Assembly (NCBI RefSeq): GCF_002277025.1
Contig: NZ_NIWD01000011.1
Location: 54,358 to 118,357 of the forward strand
Direction: 5' to 3'
DNA length: 64,000 bases
From: Sphingopyxis sp. GW247-27LB
GTDB lineage: Bacteria; Pseudomonadota; Alphaproteobacteria; Sphingomonadales; Sphingomonadaceae
Shown: in pieces, positions 9,509-18,442 of the stretch
How the letters are laid out: each line of letters starts with the position of its first letter
Position numbering within the stretch: the first letter of the stretch is position 1
Notes under the pieces: generated by a model
The model's database searches: none
Seen by the model: only the letters and a program-made list of their open reading frames with translations
What the model was told of the DNA's origin: nothing
Position numbers and translations under genes: made by a program

Positions 9509-9657
9509 TACTGCACAATCTCTTCGGCCGTCACCTCGTCGATTTCAAGGCGAGCCACTGGGATCGGGGGCGCTTCGTCAGCCATTGCACCGTTTGCGGT
9601 TGCGAGATGGTCAAACTACCCGGCTTGGTATGGCAGGCGAGCGGACGGCGGGGCTGA
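9505..9657 (+). CDS. Tiny zinc-ribbon-like protein (50 residues)
   Basis: ATG 9505 lies behind AAAGGA (9491-9496) and overlaps the upstream stop. The product ends SHCTVCGCEMVKLPGLVWQ plus a short basic tail, giving a CxxCxC cluster (Cys28, Cys31, Cys33) that could bind a metal. It resembles half of a zinc ribbon and could dimerise or partner with another protein. The function is unknown. It is too short for ordinary gene callers, but the overlap, the ribosome binding site and the Cys pattern support it. Confidence 0.6.
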   Translation: MILHNLFGRHLVDFKASHWDRGRFVSHCTVCGCEMVKLPGLVWQASGRRG

Positions 9658-9720
9658 GACGATCGGCTCTGCCGCTCGACCGGACGGAATCGCTCTATTA
9701 GCGACCCGGCATGATAAACA

Positions 9721-9745
9721 GGAACAATGCCCTATCCCGCGCGTC
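9721..9745 (+). promoter_or_regulatory. Possible sigma-EcfG promoter
   Basis: GGAAC (9721-9725), a 16-base spacer, then CGTC (9742-9745) lies about 40 bases before ATG 9784. The general stress sigma factor EcfG of alphaproteobacteria uses GGAAC-N16/17-CGTT; the last base differs here. The predicted leader would be about 30 bases. This is the only such match I found in the cargo region. Confidence 0.35.
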
Positions 9746-9783
9746 TTCTCCATGCCCACTACCGGGCAATTGAAGAGAGGAGA

Positions 9784-9966
9784 ATGGTCATGGTCAACCC
9801 CGACCAGAACCAGACCGGCAGCCAGCCGGGCCGCAAGTCGGAAGGCGAGCGCCAGCCCCAGCCCCAGCAGGAGGACGGCGGCCGCCGTCAGCCCGGCCAG
9901 CCGGACCGCGACAAGCGGCCTCAGCAGGGTGGAGAAGCGGAAAAGCCGGGCAAGCAGAGCAGCTAG
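9784..9966 (+). CDS. Small disordered hydrophilic protein
   Basis: The 60-residue product from ATG 9784 follows GAGAGGA at 9775-9781; ATG 9790 is an alternative. It consists almost wholly of Gln, Pro, Gly, Asp, Lys and Arg (for example GERQPQPQQEDGGRRQPGQP), with no hydrophobic core. Such hydrophilin-like proteins are often stress-induced. That role is inferred from composition and from the GGAAC-type promoter upstream. A terminator follows at 9992. Confidence 0.6.
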   Translation: MVMVNPDQNQTGSQPGRKSEGERQPQPQQEDGGRRQPGQPDRDKRPQQGGEAEKPGKQSS

Positions 9967-9991
9967 TCCGAGCTAACCGATCGTCCCCAGG

Positions 9992-10027
9992 CCGGGCTGC
10001 GTGTCGATACGTGGCCCGGTTTCGTTT
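9992..10027 (+). terminator. Rho-independent terminator after the disordered-protein gene
   Basis: CCGGGC (9992-9997) pairs with GCCCGG (10014-10019), with an inner CGT/ACG pairing, followed by TTTCGTTTT. It sits 25 bases after the stop of the gene ending at 9966. Confidence 0.6.
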
Positions 10028-10086
10028 TGGAAGTGTCCTGCCGCGCTTCAAGTCATTCCCGCTCGCCGACAGTATCCGATTTCCCT

Positions 10087-10269
10087 TCACATGCGGGAAC
10101 GGCATGCCTGTGCAACCGCGTCGGCAAGGCTGGCATAGCGATAGCCGTCCAGGAGATAGGTCGCGGCGGGCACGCGGGTAATGCCGTATCGATCGAGTGT
10201 TTCACGCTCGGCGGCGTCGATACCGCCGCATTTGCATGACCGGTCGTTGCCGGACGGGGTCTTGTCCAT
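10087..10269 (-). CDS. Hypothetical 60-residue protein, last gene of the GT4-GH130 operon
   Basis: It starts at ATG 10269, eleven bases after the GH130 stop. The N-terminus holds SCKCGGIDAAERETLDRYGI with a CxC pair; the C-terminal half (ATYLLDGYRYASLADAVAQA) looks like a small alpha/beta fold. I know no family with certainty. Spacing suggests that it is translated from the same mRNA as the GH130 enzyme. Confidence 0.55.
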   Translation of the reverse strand: MDKTPSGNDRSCKCGGIDAAERETLDRYGITRVPAATYLLDGYRYASLADAVAQACRSRM

Positions 10270-10280
10270 GTCGAAGCCTT

Positions 10281-11582
10281 TCAATCCTTGAGCTGGTCGA
10301 GAAGTGTCGTGATCCTGATCGTGGCGACGGTCGAAAAGGCGTCCGATATGGCATAGGGAAGCAGGATGCGCTCTCCGACCTTGATGGCGCCGCACGAATA
10401 GACGACGTTCGGGACATAGCCATGGCGCTCCGCGGTCGCGGGCTGGACGAGCGGTACGCGCGAGCGCCCGAGCACGCGCGAGGGATCGTCCTTGTCGAGC
10501 AGAACCGCGCCGATCGAATAATGGCGTACGGGGCCGACGCCATGGGTGAAGAGCAGCCAGCCTTCGTCGAGTTCGATGGGCGAGCCGCAATTGCCGATTT
10601 GGACGAACTCCCAAGGATATTTGGGCTTCACGATCACCTCGCCGAGGCCCCATTCGTGGAGGTCGTCCGACAGGATGAGGTGCAGGCTCTCATTGTCGTG
10701 GCGCGCGATCATCGCATAGCGCCCGCCGATCTTTCGCGGAAAAAGCGCCATCCCCTTGTTGTGCGCCGCAGCGCCCTTGAGCGGTGCCAGATGGAATGTC
10801 ACGAAGTCCCGGGTTTCGATCAGCTCCGACCTTATGCCGCTTCCGCTGTAGGCGGTGAAGGTCGCATAATAGATGGTCTGGCCTTCGTCGTGGAAGGCGA
10901 CGAAGCGGGCATCCTCGATCCCGTTCGCCTGCCTCTCGGTGACGGGGAAGATCACCCGCTCCGCGATGTCGCTGGCGGGATCGAAGCCGAGTTCCAGACG
11001 ATCGCCGACACGGGCGGTCACGACGGGCGTCGCGGCGAGCCGCGCGGGCGGGTCGATGGTAACGGTTCCGTCGGCGGCCAATATTCCCGACCGGAACGTC
11101 AGGGAAGAGATGTGGCCTTCGCCGACCGCGCGCAGGCTAAGGATGAAGCGGCGGCATCCTGCGGCGACTCCCGACTGGTCGGGGTGCGGCACGATGCTGG
11201 GATTGAACAGCGCGGCTGCTTCGAAGCTGTACTCATGAAGAAAGTAGGCGCCGACGAGCTGACGCTGCGCCTGCGAGAAGCTCTTGTGAGCTGTGAAGGC
11301 ATCCTCCATTTCCGCGGCGCGCCGTTCGAATATTGCGGGGAGGTTGCGGTGCCGGTCGTCGAAGTTTCGCAGCGTTTCGGCAAGCAGCGCGTCGGTCTCG
11401 TCCGCGGTCATTGCGAGGACGCGGTCGACGATGTGATTGGCGCGGGTCTTGTCGACGGGATGCAGGTCTCGGGGTTCGACCGCCGGCCGGAACGGCCGGA
11501 CGACGACGCGCGACGGGTCGGGCCGCAAGTGAAGCGCCTGCCGGTTGAAGAAGGGCGCGGATGGCGGAGCCCCGTCAGGCAT
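10281..11582 (-). CDS. GH130 family glycosidase/phosphorylase
   Basis: The 433-residue protein has a five-bladed beta-propeller pattern typical of GH130. Markers are ALFNPSIVPHPDQ (about 145-157), GIEDARFVAF, AAHNKGMALFPRKIGGRYAM, GNCGSPIELDEGW and GYVPNVVYSCGA. Family members phosphorolyse or hydrolyse beta-mannosides; which reaction applies here is not clear. There is no signal peptide, so it is cytosolic. The start overlaps the end of the GT4 gene by eight bases, so synthesis and turnover of one glycan may be coupled. That coupling is inference. Confidence 0.88.
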   Translation of the reverse strand: MPDGAPPSAPFFNRQALHLRPDPSRVVVRPFRPAVEPRDLHPVDKTRANHIVDRVLAMTADETDALLAETLRNFDDRHRNLPAIFERRAAEMEDAFTAHKSFSQAQRQLVGAYFLHEYSFEAAALFNPSIVPHPDQSGVAAGCRRFILSLRAVGEGHISSLTFRSGILAADGTVTIDPPARLAATPVVTARVGDRLELGFDPASDIAERVIFPVTERQANGIEDARFVAFHDEGQTIYYATFTAYSGSGIRSELIETRDFVTFHLAPLKGAAAHNKGMALFPRKIGGRYAMIARHDNESLHLILSDDLHEWGLGEVIVKPKYPWEFVQIGNCGSPIELDEGWLLFTHGVGPVRHYSIGAVLLDKDDPSRVLGRSRVPLVQPATAERHGYVPNVVYSCGAIKVGERILLPYAISDAFSTVATIRITTLLDQLKD

Positions 11583-13893
11583 TGATGGCTTCGTGTGTGG
11601 ATGGGCTCGGCTGTGACGGCGCCCGCCGGTCCGCCGCTCTCAGGCGCTGCATATCGGCCAGCGCGAGCAGGAAGGATAGCACCGATTCCGCCCCCCGGTT
11701 CTCGTTCGCGCGGTCCGGGTGGAGGCCGTCGCGGCAACTGCCCGTCGCGAGGTCAGCCAGCTTGATGCCGAGATCGTTCGCGCCAAGAAACCATGCGAAG
11801 GCGCGCTCGGCTTCCGCACGCCACGAAGAGTCTGGATCGACGCCTTTCGCCGCGATACAGGCCGCGATCGTCGCGCAAGCCTCCAGCGGCTGTTGATCGA
11901 ACGGTTCGGGACTATTGCGCGAGGTCATCAGGAAGCCATGCGAGCCGACGGGCCGGAAATGACCTTCGGGCGCCGTCTGCATCGCCACCAACCAGCGCAG
12001 ACTTCGCAATCCCGCTTCGACCATGGTCGCCGAGAGCGCTGCGGCGCCCGTGACGATCAGCGCTTGCGGCAGCCGGGCGTTGTCATAGCTGAGGCCATTT
12101 TCGAACCATGTCCATTCGGGACCTTCCTGTTCGCCCAGCAACCTTTCGAGGCGGCCGGCGAGTTCGGCACGCAGGCGCGCGGCGGCATGATCTTCGGCAT
12201 AAACCGCGCAATAGGATGCGAGGCCGAGCAAGGTGAACGCCCAGGACCGCGGTGAGGTGAAGGCCTCGACGTCGGCCAGCGCCTCGCTGAACAGCTCTTT
12301 TGCCCAGCGCGCATGGCCAAGGGAGCAGGCACGCGCACTATAGGCGCCCAGCGCCCAGAGCGTCCGCCCGTGACTGTCCTCCGAGCCCGCATCTTCCAGC
12401 CATCGCCGGTCGAAGCCCATGAAATTGCGAAAACGCCGATTGCCCGGATTCCAGCCGTGCTGGATGAAGGCCGCGAATGTGGATGACAGCCGGCGCGCCA
12501 GCGGCGCATCGGGGCCGCCGGCGAGACCGCAGCACAGGAGCAGCGCCCGTGCATTGTCGTCGATGCAATATCCATGACTGCGGTCGGCGATTGCGTGAAC
12601 GGCATGCTGGAATATCCCCGTGTCGTCGGACATCGCGGCGAGATGGTCGAGCGAGATCGGTGGGAGGTCGGGTTGGACGTTCGTCCGCAGGCGGACTGGC
12701 CCGGGTTCGGGCATCCCCGCCTGGCCGCCGGACGCGAGCCTGCGCTCACGGCAAGCCTTGCGAAAGCTCGCGGCATAGCGCCGCGCCGAATTGGCCCAGA
12801 TCATGGGGCGGCTCGCCGCATAGGCCTTGCGCCCCATCGCCAGACGTTCGGTGTCGTTGCCCAGCAGATCGGAAATCGCCGGGCCGAAGCCTGCCGGATT
12901 GTCGAACGGGATCAGGACGCCCGACCCGTCGGCGAGCAACTCGGCGGCGTGCCAATAGGGCGTGGAAACGACCGGACGCCCCAGACCATGCGAATAGGCG
13001 AGCGTTCCCGACGTCATTTGCGCCGCCGCCAGATAGGGCGTCGCATAGACATCGCACATCGCGATATGGTCGAGCAGTTCGGGGCGGTCGACGAAACGGT
13101 TGATGAACGCGACATGTTCATCGAGGCCAAGCTCGCGTACCCGCGCCGTCAGCGTGTCGCGATAACGCTCGCCCTCACGGGCCAGCAAGGCGGGGTGGGT
13201 GGCGCCCATCACCACATAGAGGACATCGGGCGTGCGCCGGACAATCTCGGGCATGGCCTCGATCATCGTCTCGATACCTTTGTTCGGGCTCATCAGCCCG
13301 AATGTCAGGATCACCTTGCGATCGGTAAACCCCAACCGCTCCTTGGCGGCTCGCGCCGAGGCGAGCGGAACATCGGGAATGCCGTGGGCGATAACGTCAA
13401 TCTTCCCCGGATCGGCGCCATAGACATTGATCAGCATGTCGCGGGCCTTGTCGGCCATGACGACCACCCGCGCCGATGCGGTAACGATATCCTTCATGAC
13501 GCGGCGCTGCGCCGTGGTCGGCCGATCGAGAACCGTGTGCAAGGTGGTGACGAGCGGCGCATCGAGCCTCGCTACGAGGCCGAGAATCAGCGCGCCTGCC
13601 TCGCCGCCGAAGATGCCGAACTCATGCTGGAGGCAGACGAGATCGAACGCCTCGCGATTGATGAAATCGGCGGCGGCGCGATAGTCGGCCACCTGGCCCT
13701 GCCGGATTGTCTTGCGGACGGCTGGCGGAAATTCGTGGTCGCCGCCCGGCTCGATCATCGCGACAATGGCCGTATCCGCAACCTCGCCGAGCGCGCCGAC
13801 CGCGAGTTCGAGGTCGGTCGTGAAGGTGGCTATGCCGCAGCGGCGCGGGAGGGCATTGCCGACGAACGCGATCCGCAGCGCCGGCGTGTGCAG
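11575..13893 (-). CDS. GT4 glycosyltransferase fused to an alpha-helical C-terminal domain
   Basis: The N-terminal half (to about residue 400) is a GT-B glycosyltransferase of family 4, with RIAFVGNALPRRCGIATF, LVCLQHEFGIFGGEAGAL, ILTFGLMSPNKGIETM and VYATPYLAAAQMTSGTLAYS. The C-terminal half (from about HGYCIDDNARALLLC) is a helical repeat domain resembling glycoside-hydrolase toroids and common in such fusions. The first in-frame ATG is at 13758, but that would remove the first strand and the RRCGIATF loop. Coding evidence reaches back to CTG 13878 or CTG 13893, with a stop at 13900-13902. No ATG, GTG or TTG is available, so the true start is uncertain. The end overlaps GH130. Confidence 0.85.
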   Translation of the reverse strand: MHTPALRIAFVGNALPRRCGIATFTTDLELAVGALGEVADTAIVAMIEPGGDHEFPPAVRKTIRQGQVADYRAAADFINREAFDLVCLQHEFGIFGGEAGALILGLVARLDAPLVTTLHTVLDRPTTAQRRVMKDIVTASARVVVMADKARDMLINVYGADPGKIDVIAHGIPDVPLASARAAKERLGFTDRKVILTFGLMSPNKGIETMIEAMPEIVRRTPDVLYVVMGATHPALLAREGERYRDTLTARVRELGLDEHVAFINRFVDRPELLDHIAMCDVYATPYLAAAQMTSGTLAYSHGLGRPVVSTPYWHAAELLADGSGVLIPFDNPAGFGPAISDLLGNDTERLAMGRKAYAASRPMIWANSARRYAASFRKACRERRLASGGQAGMPEPGPVRLRTNVQPDLPPISLDHLAAMSDDTGIFQHAVHAIADRSHGYCIDDNARALLLCCGLAGGPDAPLARRLSSTFAAFIQHGWNPGNRRFRNFMGFDRRWLEDAGSEDSHGRTLWALGAYSARACSLGHARWAKELFSEALADVEAFTSPRSWAFTLLGLASYCAVYAEDHAAARLRAELAGRLERLLGEQEGPEWTWFENGLSYDNARLPQALIVTGAAALSATMVEAGLRSLRWLVAMQTAPEGHFRPVGSHGFLMTSRNSPEPFDQQPLEACATIAACIAAKGVDPDSSWRAEAERAFAWFLGANDLGIKLADLATGSCRDGLHPDRANENRGAESVLSFLLALADMQRLRAADRRAPSQPSPSTHEAINA

Positions 13894-13899
13894 GCCATC

Positions 13900-14034
13900 T
13901 CAGTGCTTGCCTTTCGGTTTGGCGGTCATTTTCACCGCAGACGCCTCTTGGGCGGCAAGGGCAGTGAGTGCTTTGGGTTTTGCTGCCTTGGGCTTGCGGA
14001 TCTCGCGATTGCTGCGCTTTTGCGATTTTGCCAT
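13900..14034 (-). CDS. Small basic Lys/Ala-rich protein
   Basis: The 44-residue protein from ATG 14034 has AAGGACG upstream. It opens MAKSQKRSNREIRKPKAAKP and continues Lys/Ala-rich to KGKH. Short MAK-x-QxRxNxE-x(2)-KPK proteins are widespread in alpha- and betaproteobacteria and have no known function; they may bind nucleic acid. It begins one base after the upstream stop and ends just before the GT4 frame, inside the same operon. Confidence 0.7.
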   Translation of the reverse strand: MAKSQKRSNREIRKPKAAKPKALTALAAQEASAVKMTAKPKGKH

Positions 14035-14035
14035 G

Positions 14036-14281
14036 TCAGACGTCCTTCCGTTCGATCATCCGATACGAGAATTCGTCCGAACGCCGCGGGCGGGCCGAAG
14101 CGATCGCTCCGCTCCGGACATTCGGAGAAAGATAGGGACGGTGACGGTAGGGGAAGGATTTGAAGCACTGACCGAGGCTTTCGATCTTGCGCCGATATCG
14201 CAGGACCTCCGAGGGTTTGGTCGCGGCGGAATAGCGCATCAGCGCGATCTGTTCGTCTTCGAGTAGCTGATTGAGGCACAT
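14036..14281 (-). CDS. Hypothetical protein, first gene of the GT4-GH130 operon
   Basis: The 81-residue product starts at ATG 14281 with GCAGGAG upstream; an in-frame ATG at 14311 lies inside the leader hairpin and is less likely. The N-terminus MCLNQLLEDEQIALMRYSAA loosely recalls the [13 protein letters not shown] opening of the paralogues at 15460, 16790 and 18685. The remainder is basic (RYRRKIESL, YRHRPYLSP). Function unknown. The following gene starts one base after its stop. Confidence 0.6.
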   Translation of the reverse strand: MCLNQLLEDEQIALMRYSAATKPSEVLRYRRKIESLGQCFKSFPYRHRPYLSPNVRSGAIASARPRRSDEFSYRMIERKDV

Positions 14282-14286
14282 GGTGC

Positions 14287-14329
14287 GTGCTCCTGCATCA
14301 AGCGAGAGCACAATTTTTGTCCCTCTGTC
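14287..14329 (-). promoter_or_regulatory. Leader element with GTGCTC/GAGCAC hairpin
   Basis: Read on the minus strand, GACAGAGGGAC (14329-14319) precedes GTGCTC (14311-14306) and, after a 13-base loop, GAGCAC (14292-14287), which contains part of the GGAG ribosome binding site. It follows the same plan as the leaders at 9165, 15501 and 16751, with TGTGCTCtCGCTT closest to the copy before 3023. Confidence 0.5.
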
Positions 14330-14629
14330 ACATGGAGCTTGTTCAAAATTCAGGTGATGAGGGCCTTATACCACGGATCGCGCAAACCACCCCACGAATT
14401 CGGGGCAATTCGAATGCCTATATGTTTATCATTGCGGCCAACACTTCCCGGGCAGAGCGACACCAACCTGACGGCAATGGCTATGATCTGTTGATTTTGG
14501 AGGATTTGCGCGCGGTTGCGAACGCAGTCGGCCGCACGCCTCGCCGGGGGCAATCGACCGCATTCGTATCGAGCCCGTTCGCTATTGGCTTGTCGTTTCC
14601 GCAGCGTTGCGCCGCGCGCGATCAATTCA
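14330..14629. other. Non-coding gap of about 300 bases
   Basis: It is relatively AT-rich compared with its neighbours. Several open frames cross it but none has a ribosome binding site or family likeness. It should hold the promoter of the minus-strand GT4 operon and the 3' end of the gene that stops at 14630. I see no clear promoter or terminator. Confidence 0.4.
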
Positions 14630-15790
<1,161 letters not shown>

Positions 15791-16221
15791 GTCGATGAAA
15801 GGCTTCGCGCCGTCCCGGCGCGACGCAAATGCCGCACATGATCGAGAAGGCTGCCGCGACGGCGGTTCAACTTATGCCTGCCGAGACGGCCGAGCTTAGC
15901 CAAAGCCGAACAACCGCGGCGCGACGGCATTCCAGATGTCACTGCGTGCGATCCGCGACTCGGTCGTGTGGAACGGAATCAGGATCAGCGCAGCCCGGAG
16001 CGGTACCGGATGAATCGGTTCCACCCAAGCCCCCCAAGATCTGAATCATAGGACCCTCTCCCGGAAAATCGCCGAAAATCGTCTGGCTCGTCGGCTGTGG
16101 TCTTGGCTGTGAAGCGACGGGGTGCCACCGGCCAAACATTTGGTCAGCCGTTCGAAGCGCGCCGGATTTTGGATTCCCGCAAGGCCGGCGATATATTCGG
16201 GAGATAATTGGAGTCGCACCT
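15791..16221. other. Gap without a convincing gene (about 430 bases)
   Basis: Open frames on both strands lack ribosome binding sites, and their translations look like frame shadows. I see no repeat, tRNA or clear promoter here. Confidence 0.4.
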
Positions 16222-16545
16222 ATGGGAACGAAGGCCACTCGCGACCTGCGGGGCCAAGCCCTCGCCATCGAAAATCAGTTTGGCGATCGTGGGCCCGAGG
16301 TTCTCGCACGGCGTATCGACCGGCTGCGCGATGCTGGTGAAATCGAGGACGCGGAATTCTGGTCGCAGGTCGCCGGATGCCTGACCGATCTGCATGCGAT
16401 CCGCCTGCCGGGCGCTTGCGCCGTCAATATGGACGGGCCGCGCGGCCAGCGCCAAAGTGCACACACGCCATGCAATTCGGCCTCGCCGGATACACCCGCG
16501 GAACGCGTGCAATTGAACTCAGTCGATCAGTTTCAGAGTGATTAG
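16222..16545 (+). CDS. Hypothetical protein (107 residues)
   Basis: Starting at ATG 16222, the N-terminal 60 residues read like a compact helical domain: LRGQALAIENQFGDRGPEVL, ARRIDRLRDAGEIEDAEFW and VAGCLTDLHAI. This recalls small sphingomonad proteins of the DUF6961 kind, but I cannot confirm it. The C-terminal 45 residues are polar and low in hydrophobics. GGGAG-like bases stand upstream. No neighbours are close on this strand. Confidence 0.5.
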   Translation: MGTKATRDLRGQALAIENQFGDRGPEVLARRIDRLRDAGEIEDAEFWSQVAGCLTDLHAIRLPGACAVNMDGPRGQRQSAHTPCNSASPDTPAERVQLNSVDQFQSD

Positions 16546-16750
16546 CTCGACCCTTTCTCTTCGACGGGTTCAATATCGGCTATCAAAGCACCCAGGCTGA
16601 ATTTCGGCGCCGCTCGGTTGTCGGCTGCAAGCCGCTGTCGATCCGCAGCATTGCGAGCCGGCAAGCACGGGGCCGAACCCCCTCTCTTGTAAATGAGAAG
16701 CCGCTACCCCATCTCCATGAGATCGTCGGCGTCCTTTCGCTTGCCGGGGA

Positions 16751-16783
16751 CTGAGAGACCATCGCGCTCCCGCTGAACGGGAG
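16751..16783 (+). promoter_or_regulatory. Leader element: CTGAGAGACC block plus CTCCCG/CGGGAG hairpin
   Basis: CTGAGAGACC (16751-16760) precedes CTCCCG (16767-16772), loop CTGAA, and CGGGAG (16778-16783). GGGAG is the ribosome binding site of GTG 16790. The first 14 bases (GGGGACTGAGAGAC from 16747) and the CGCGCTCCCGC stretch are shared with the other leaders. Confidence 0.6.
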
Positions 16784-16789
16784 GTGGAC

Positions 16790-17425
16790 GTGGATCTCAA
16801 TCAACTCCTTTATCATCACCAGATGGCGCTGATCGCAGCGAACCGCGCCCACCGCGATGGGCGGCCTCACGCCAATTTCGATCTTCCGCGCTATTATGCG
16901 AAGCGGATCGGCGAGTATCGCGCGCGGCGCGGCCTCGGCGTCGGTCCGGCCCTCATGGCCGATCGAGACGGCGGCCCGCGCGCGGATCCTCCGACCTCGG
17001 CACAGGGCGACGACTATCCGGTTTTTCTTGGCGACACGCTGGTTGCCGAACTTCTCGTCAACAAGGCGCTGGCCATGACCGAGGCCGAGCGCGCGGCATG
17101 CGCGCTGGGCGGCATAGCCGAGCGCTTGACCGATCTCCACGAAGAGCTGTGGGTCATCGGACACGATATCTACCAGGCCCTCGATCTCGACGAGGAAAAA
17201 CTCGCGAAGCTGGCTGCCGACCTGCCTCCGCCCCCCCCCCACGAACGGCAGGCCGTGCATCTGCGGCCTTTCCGCCCGCAGTCGGACGAGGGCATCGTCC
17301 ATAGCTATGTTGACCAGTTCAGCGTGGGAAGCTTTCGCTATACCAATATCGAGGATGCCCGCGCCGCGCTGCGTCGTCAGCGCGAGAGCGCTGCGAATTC
17401 CGGGAGGCAAGCCAATGATGCCTGA
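16790..17425 (+). CDS. YHHQMA-family protein B (unknown function, 211 residues)
   Basis: I choose GTG 16790 because it gives [20 protein letters not shown], aligned with the starts of its paralogues, and stands six bases behind GGGAG. Conserved blocks follow in the same order as in protein A: FDLPRYYAKRIGEYRARRGL, DTLVAELLVNKALAMTEAER, WVIGHDIYQALDLDEEKL and YTNIEDARAALRRQRES. A short proline run lies near residue 145. It is soluble and probably helical. The stop lies inside the next gene, so the two are translationally coupled. Function unknown. Confidence 0.75.
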   Translation: MDLNQLLYHHQMALIAANRAHRDGRPHANFDLPRYYAKRIGEYRARRGLGVGPALMADRDGGPRADPPTSAQGDDYPVFLGDTLVAELLVNKALAMTEAERAACALGGIAERLTDLHEELWVIGHDIYQALDLDEEKLAKLAADLPPPPPHERQAVHLRPFRPQSDEGIVHSYVDQFSVGSFRYTNIEDARAALRRQRESAANSGRQANDA

Positions 17426-17711
17426 CCGCAAGGAGATGCCGGCGGCGCGCGCGCGGACCAATCCGTTCAGGCGGCGCCGGCCCTTCGCACCGCTTCCGCC
17501 GCAAGAAGCGAAGCGTCAGGGCGCGATCAGCGCGCTCGCTTTCCAGTTGCTCGGCGGGCGCGATCCCGCGCTGACCTTCCTGAATGGCGAAAGCGCCGAA
17601 TTGCGCGGCCGCCCGATCGCAATCGCCACCCTGAGCGATACGGGCTACGCTCTCGTCGAGCGGGAAATCCGCTCGCGCGCGGCCGAGACCGGTGAGCGCC
17701 ATGTCAGGTGA
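17415..17711 (+). CDS. DUF2384-like small protein, paralogue of the one at 3023
   Basis: The 98-residue protein starts at ATG 17415 (17418 also possible) behind GGGAGG (17402-17407), overlapping the end of protein B by eleven bases. After a basic N-terminus the core ISALAFQLLGGRDPALTFLN plus LRGRPIAIATLSDTGYALVE repeats the likely antitoxin-type C-terminal domain of the 3023 protein. No RES-type toxin is adjacent. The final bases overlap the next gene. Confidence 0.6.
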   Translation: MMPDRKEMPAARARTNPFRRRRPFAPLPPQEAKRQGAISALAFQLLGGRDPALTFLNGESAELRGRPIAIATLSDTGYALVEREIRSRAAETGERHVR

Positions 17712-17934
17712 TCGGGAAGCCGCGCGGCATATCACGCGCACATGGTTCGAGTGGGAAATCGACGGGCTGGCACGCAAAGTCATTCTTGTCGTCGAAACCG
17801 ATCTGGCCATGCAGCCCGACGAGCAGGACTATGACGCGCTTACTCTCGACATGCTGCGTACGGAAGCGATCGCCCGGTCGCGGGCGTCGCCCGGCGCGAT
17901 CGATCGCATTCGCATCGTGCCCGTTCGCTACTAG
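17701..17934 (+). CDS. Hypothetical protein coupled to the second DUF2384-like gene
   Basis: This 77-residue acidic protein starts at ATG 17701, overlapping the preceding gene by eleven bases; GTG 17692 is another choice. It contains TWFEWEIDGLARKVILVVET and ends IDRIRIVPVRY, consistent with a small alpha/beta fold. I recognise no family. Its position parallels the gene at 3307. Confidence 0.6.
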   Translation: MSGDREAARHITRTWFEWEIDGLARKVILVVETDLAMQPDEQDYDALTLDMLRTEAIARSRASPGAIDRIRIVPVRY

Positions 17935-17964
17935 TGGCCATGACACAGGGATGGAGCATCCGGC

Positions 17965-18234
17965 ATGGCCGATTATGAAATCACCGGCATCCGGCAAGGC
18001 GGGATGGACGGACGGACGCATCATATCGAGGCGGTAAAAGTCGGCGAAAGCCTGTTCCTCGTCGATCAGATCATCGACTGGACGAAGGACGAGGTTCATC
18101 GCTTCTGGATATGGTTCCAGGAAGAGAGGATCGATATCGTGGCGCTACAGCACGGCTCGTCGCGGCGTTTTTATCTCACCGTCGACGGTGGCGGTTTCCC
18201 GCCGGCTGCTTTGCTGTCGCTCCCGCGCGTTTGA
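17965..18234 (+). CDS. DUF3892 domain protein
   Basis: The 89-residue product (ATG 17965) reads MADYEITGIRQGGMDGRTHH, then VGESLFLVDQIIDWTKDEVH, and ends RFYLTVDGGGFPPAALLSLP. The final YLxTxxDGxxxxxLLxLP pattern and the N-terminal Y-x-I-T strand match DUF3892, small proteins of unknown function. A hairpin terminator follows at 18325. It may form an operon with the three genes before it. Confidence 0.7.
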   Translation: MADYEITGIRQGGMDGRTHHIEAVKVGESLFLVDQIIDWTKDEVHRFWIWFQEERIDIVALQHGSSRRFYLTVDGGGFPPAALLSLPRV

Positions 18235-18324
18235 TAGCGCGCGGGATTTGGACTTTCTGCTGCACCGGAAATCGTGCGGGCCATCGCGAAGAGACTTCGG
18301 ACGATCGGGCAAATCTCCATCGCA

Positions 18325-18356
18325 AAAGGGCCTCGCATCTGCATGCGAAGCCCTTT
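18325..18356. terminator. Bidirectional terminator-like hairpin between convergent genes
   Basis: AAAGGGC..CGCAT (from 18325) is mirrored by ATGCG..GCCCTTT (to 18356) around CTGC. The A-run on the left and T-run on the right give a U-tract in both directions. It lies between the DUF3892 gene (plus) and the gene ending at 18443 (minus). Confidence 0.6.
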
Positions 18357-18442
18357 CATCCTCTGCGCTCGTGACCAAAGGAAGCCCCATTGGCCTTCCC
18401 GGGTCGCGAGGAAAGCCTTTGTCATACGACAATAGGCCGATG

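Noticed and set aside
15939-16268. Minus-strand frame of 109 codons
   Set aside because: Arg/Pro-rich composition typical of a shadow frame, and it runs antisense into the better supported gene at 16222.
16670-16712. tRNA-like stretch (minus strand CATTTACAAGAGAGGGGGTTCG)
   Set aside because: The anticodon and T arms do not pair properly and no acceptor stem or D arm exists; at most a chance likeness.
16747-16783. TPP riboswitch, because CTGAGA-x-ACC and TGAAC are present
   Set aside because: The element is only about 37 bases long and lacks the P1 and P4/P5 arms of the thi-box; downstream genes have no link to thiamine.
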